Of a DNA stretch of 64,000 nucleotides, positions 62,846 to 64,000 are shown in pieces (within the stretch, counting starts at the first letter, position 1; each line of letters starts with the position of its first letter). The notes under the pieces were generated by a model that searched no databases, had not been told where the DNA came from, and saw only the letters and a program-made list of their open reading frames with translations. Source of the DNA: JAVBPE01 sp031549865 (GTDB taxonomy: Bacteria > Bacillota_I > Bacilli_A > Acholeplasmatales > Anaeroplasmataceae); NCBI GenBank assembly GCA_031549865.1, contig JAVBPE010000004.1:1-64000 (forward strand), given 5' to 3'. Position numbers and translations under genes: made by a program.

Positions 62846-64000
62846 CTAGTGTTTAAAGTGACGCATTCCAGTGAATAACATTGGAATAGAAGCTTCGTTT
62901 GCAGCAGTAATACTTGCTTCATCTTGAACTGAACCACCAGGTTGAACTATAGCTTTCACATTATATTTTGCAGCTAATTTAACTGAATCGTCAAATGGGA
63001 AGAATCCATCAGAGCCCAATACTAAACCATCAGTTACTCCGGCTTCAACTGCTTGATTTAAAGCTAATTGAGCAGATCCAACTCTATTCATTTGACCAGC
63101 ACCAACACCTATAGTTTGTTCATTTTTTACGACAACTATAGCATTTGATTTAACATGCTTAACAATCTTCCAAGCGAAGTCTAAGTCTTTCAATTCTTGC
63201 TCATTTGGTTTAACTTCTGTTACACACATTTCATTAGTTAATTTTTTAGTTGTTATATTTGAATCTAAATCTTGAACAAGCATTCCACCAATTACAGAAA
63301 CATATTGTTTTGTAGTTTCTAAAGTCTTATCCATATTTACTTCTAAAATTCTTAAATTTTTCTTTTTAGAAAATACTTCTAAAGCCTCATCATCATATGA
63401 AGGCGCCATAATTACTTCTAAGAATATATTTTTCATTAATAAAGCAGCTTCTTTAGTGATTTTACAATTAGTTGCTACAATTCCACCAAATATAGAAACT
63501 TTATCTGCTTCATAAGCACGATTCCAAGCATCAACAACGTCAACACCAACTGCAGCGCCACATGGATTCATATGCTTTAATCCTACACAAAATGGAACGT
63601 CAAATTCACGAACAATACTTAAACAAGCATTCGCATCTTGAATATTGTTATATGACATTTCTTTACCTTGATATTGTTTTGCGAAAGCTAAATTATAAGC
63701 AATATTTTCACTTGTTTTATAGAATTTCGCTTGTTGATGAGGATTTTCACCATAGCGTAAGCTTTGAACTAAATCAGCTTCTATATATAACTTTTCATTT
63801 AATCCAGCATGAGCTCTCATATAAGTTGCAATCATTGAATCATATGATGCAGTATGGGAATATGCTTTAGCTGATAATTTAAATCTAGTTTCTCTTAATG
63901 TGTTACCATGAGTTTTAATTTCATCAATAATTAAAGCATAATCAGATGGTTCACAAACTACAGTAACATCATTGAAGTTTTTTGCAGCTGAACGAAGCAT
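62846..64000 (-). CDS. purH: AICAR formyltransferase/IMP cyclohydrolase, 5' part missing
   Basis: Last two steps of IMP synthesis. The window cuts the gene: the first visible residues MLRSAAKNFNDVTVV lie at the end of the N-terminal IMP cyclohydrolase (MGS-like) domain, so the true start is beyond 64000 and Met here is internal. The visible 384 aa carry the transformylase part: SLRYGENPHQQA, the catalytic Lys-His pair in GLKHMNPCGAAVG, IFGGIVATN, SDGFFPFDD and ending GMRHFKH. Heads the purH-purD-folD block. Confidence 0.96.
   Translation of the reverse strand: MLRSAAKNFNDVTVVCEPSDYALIIDEIKTHGNTLRETRFKLSAKAYSHTASYDSMIATYMRAHAGLNEKLYIEADLVQSLRYGENPHQQAKFYKTSENIAYNLAFAKQYQGKEMSYNNIQDANACLSIVREFDVPFCVGLKHMNPCGAAVGVDVVDAWNRAYEADKVSIFGGIVATNCKITKEAALLMKNIFLEVIMAPSYDDEALEVFSKKKNLRILEVNMDKTLETTKQYVSVIGGMLVQDLDSNITTKKLTNEMCVTEVKPNEQELKDLDFAWKIVKHVKSNAIVVVKNEQTIGVGAGQMNRVGSAQLALNQAVEAGVTDGLVLGSDGFFPFDDSVKLAAKYNVKAIVQPGGSVQDEASITAANEASIPMLFTGMRHFKH

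Noticed and set aside
1..64000. CRISPR arrays and tRNA genes
   Set aside because: No regularly spaced repeats and no cloverleaf or tRNA-like sequence were seen on either strand.

Overview
This 64 kb stretch has very low GC and a Bacillota (Firmicutes) gene repertoire: murA-rpmE-tdk-tadA-ffs synteny, a T-box in front of serS, pyrR, LysM/GH18, YfhO, ANTAR and DegV proteins, and two-component flippases. MurA and a teichoic-acid-type glycosylation operon imply a cell wall. A full Rnf operon, flavinylation genes, a ferredoxin and a nitroreductase-like protein imply an anaerobe. The best guess is an uncultured gut-type member of Bacilli/Erysipelotrichia. UGA is a genuine stop codon here: several genes end in TGA inside ATGA or TGATG junctions (tdk/tadA, rnfA, NusG-II/Gx, the ANTAR gene, the ABC pair), so the Mycoplasma code does not apply. 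Nearly all genes are on the minus strand.

Layout. 0.2-1.7 kb: a divergent Crp/Fnr regulator and ferredoxin pair with a palindrome between them. 1.7-4.5 kb: SRP RNA, tadA, tdk, rpmE, murA. 4.5-8.8 kb (plus strand): yfhO, GT2 and gtrA, a three-part lipid-linked sugar system. 8.9-12.2 kb: glnA with a structured leader, then apbE, NusG-II and a Gx transporter. 12.4-16.9 kb: a binding lipoprotein and a membrane GGDEF-EAL protein. 17-23.7 kb: glyA, an ANTAR regulator and rnfC-D-G-E-A-(small Cys protein)-B. 24-29.6 kb: a glycosidase with its transporter, rmuC, a membrane HNH protein and degV. 30-38 kb: lrp with a heterodimeric ABC exporter, and a hybrid kinase with a threonine-aldolase-like enzyme. 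38-41.2 kb: a decayed mobile or polymorphic-toxin scar (RHS end, KilA-N, serine recombinase tail). 41.3-48.9 kb: lipoproteins, nadE, a LysM-GH18 protein, a cysteine peptidase, an XRE protein and a CPA2 antiporter. 48.4-57.5 kb: mpg, serS with T-box, pyrR, yebC and several small regulators and membrane proteins. 57.6-64 kb: guaA, guaB, folD, purD and purH (cut by the window edge).

How it fits together. ApbE can flavinylate RnfG and RnfD, and the NusG-II and Gx proteins belong to the same extracytosolic flavin/quinone neighbourhood. The most striking regulatory signal is a hexaloop hairpin (loop AAUGGG closed by C-G) present both at the start of the glnA leader, upstream of an intrinsic terminator, and over the ribosome-binding site of the ANTAR gene itself. 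This suggests an ANTAR antiterminator that links glutamine synthesis to the Rnf operon and regulates its own expression. The Rnf operon itself is unusual: RnfB lacks its ferredoxin domains, and an extra small membrane Cys-rich protein sits between rnfA and rnfB.
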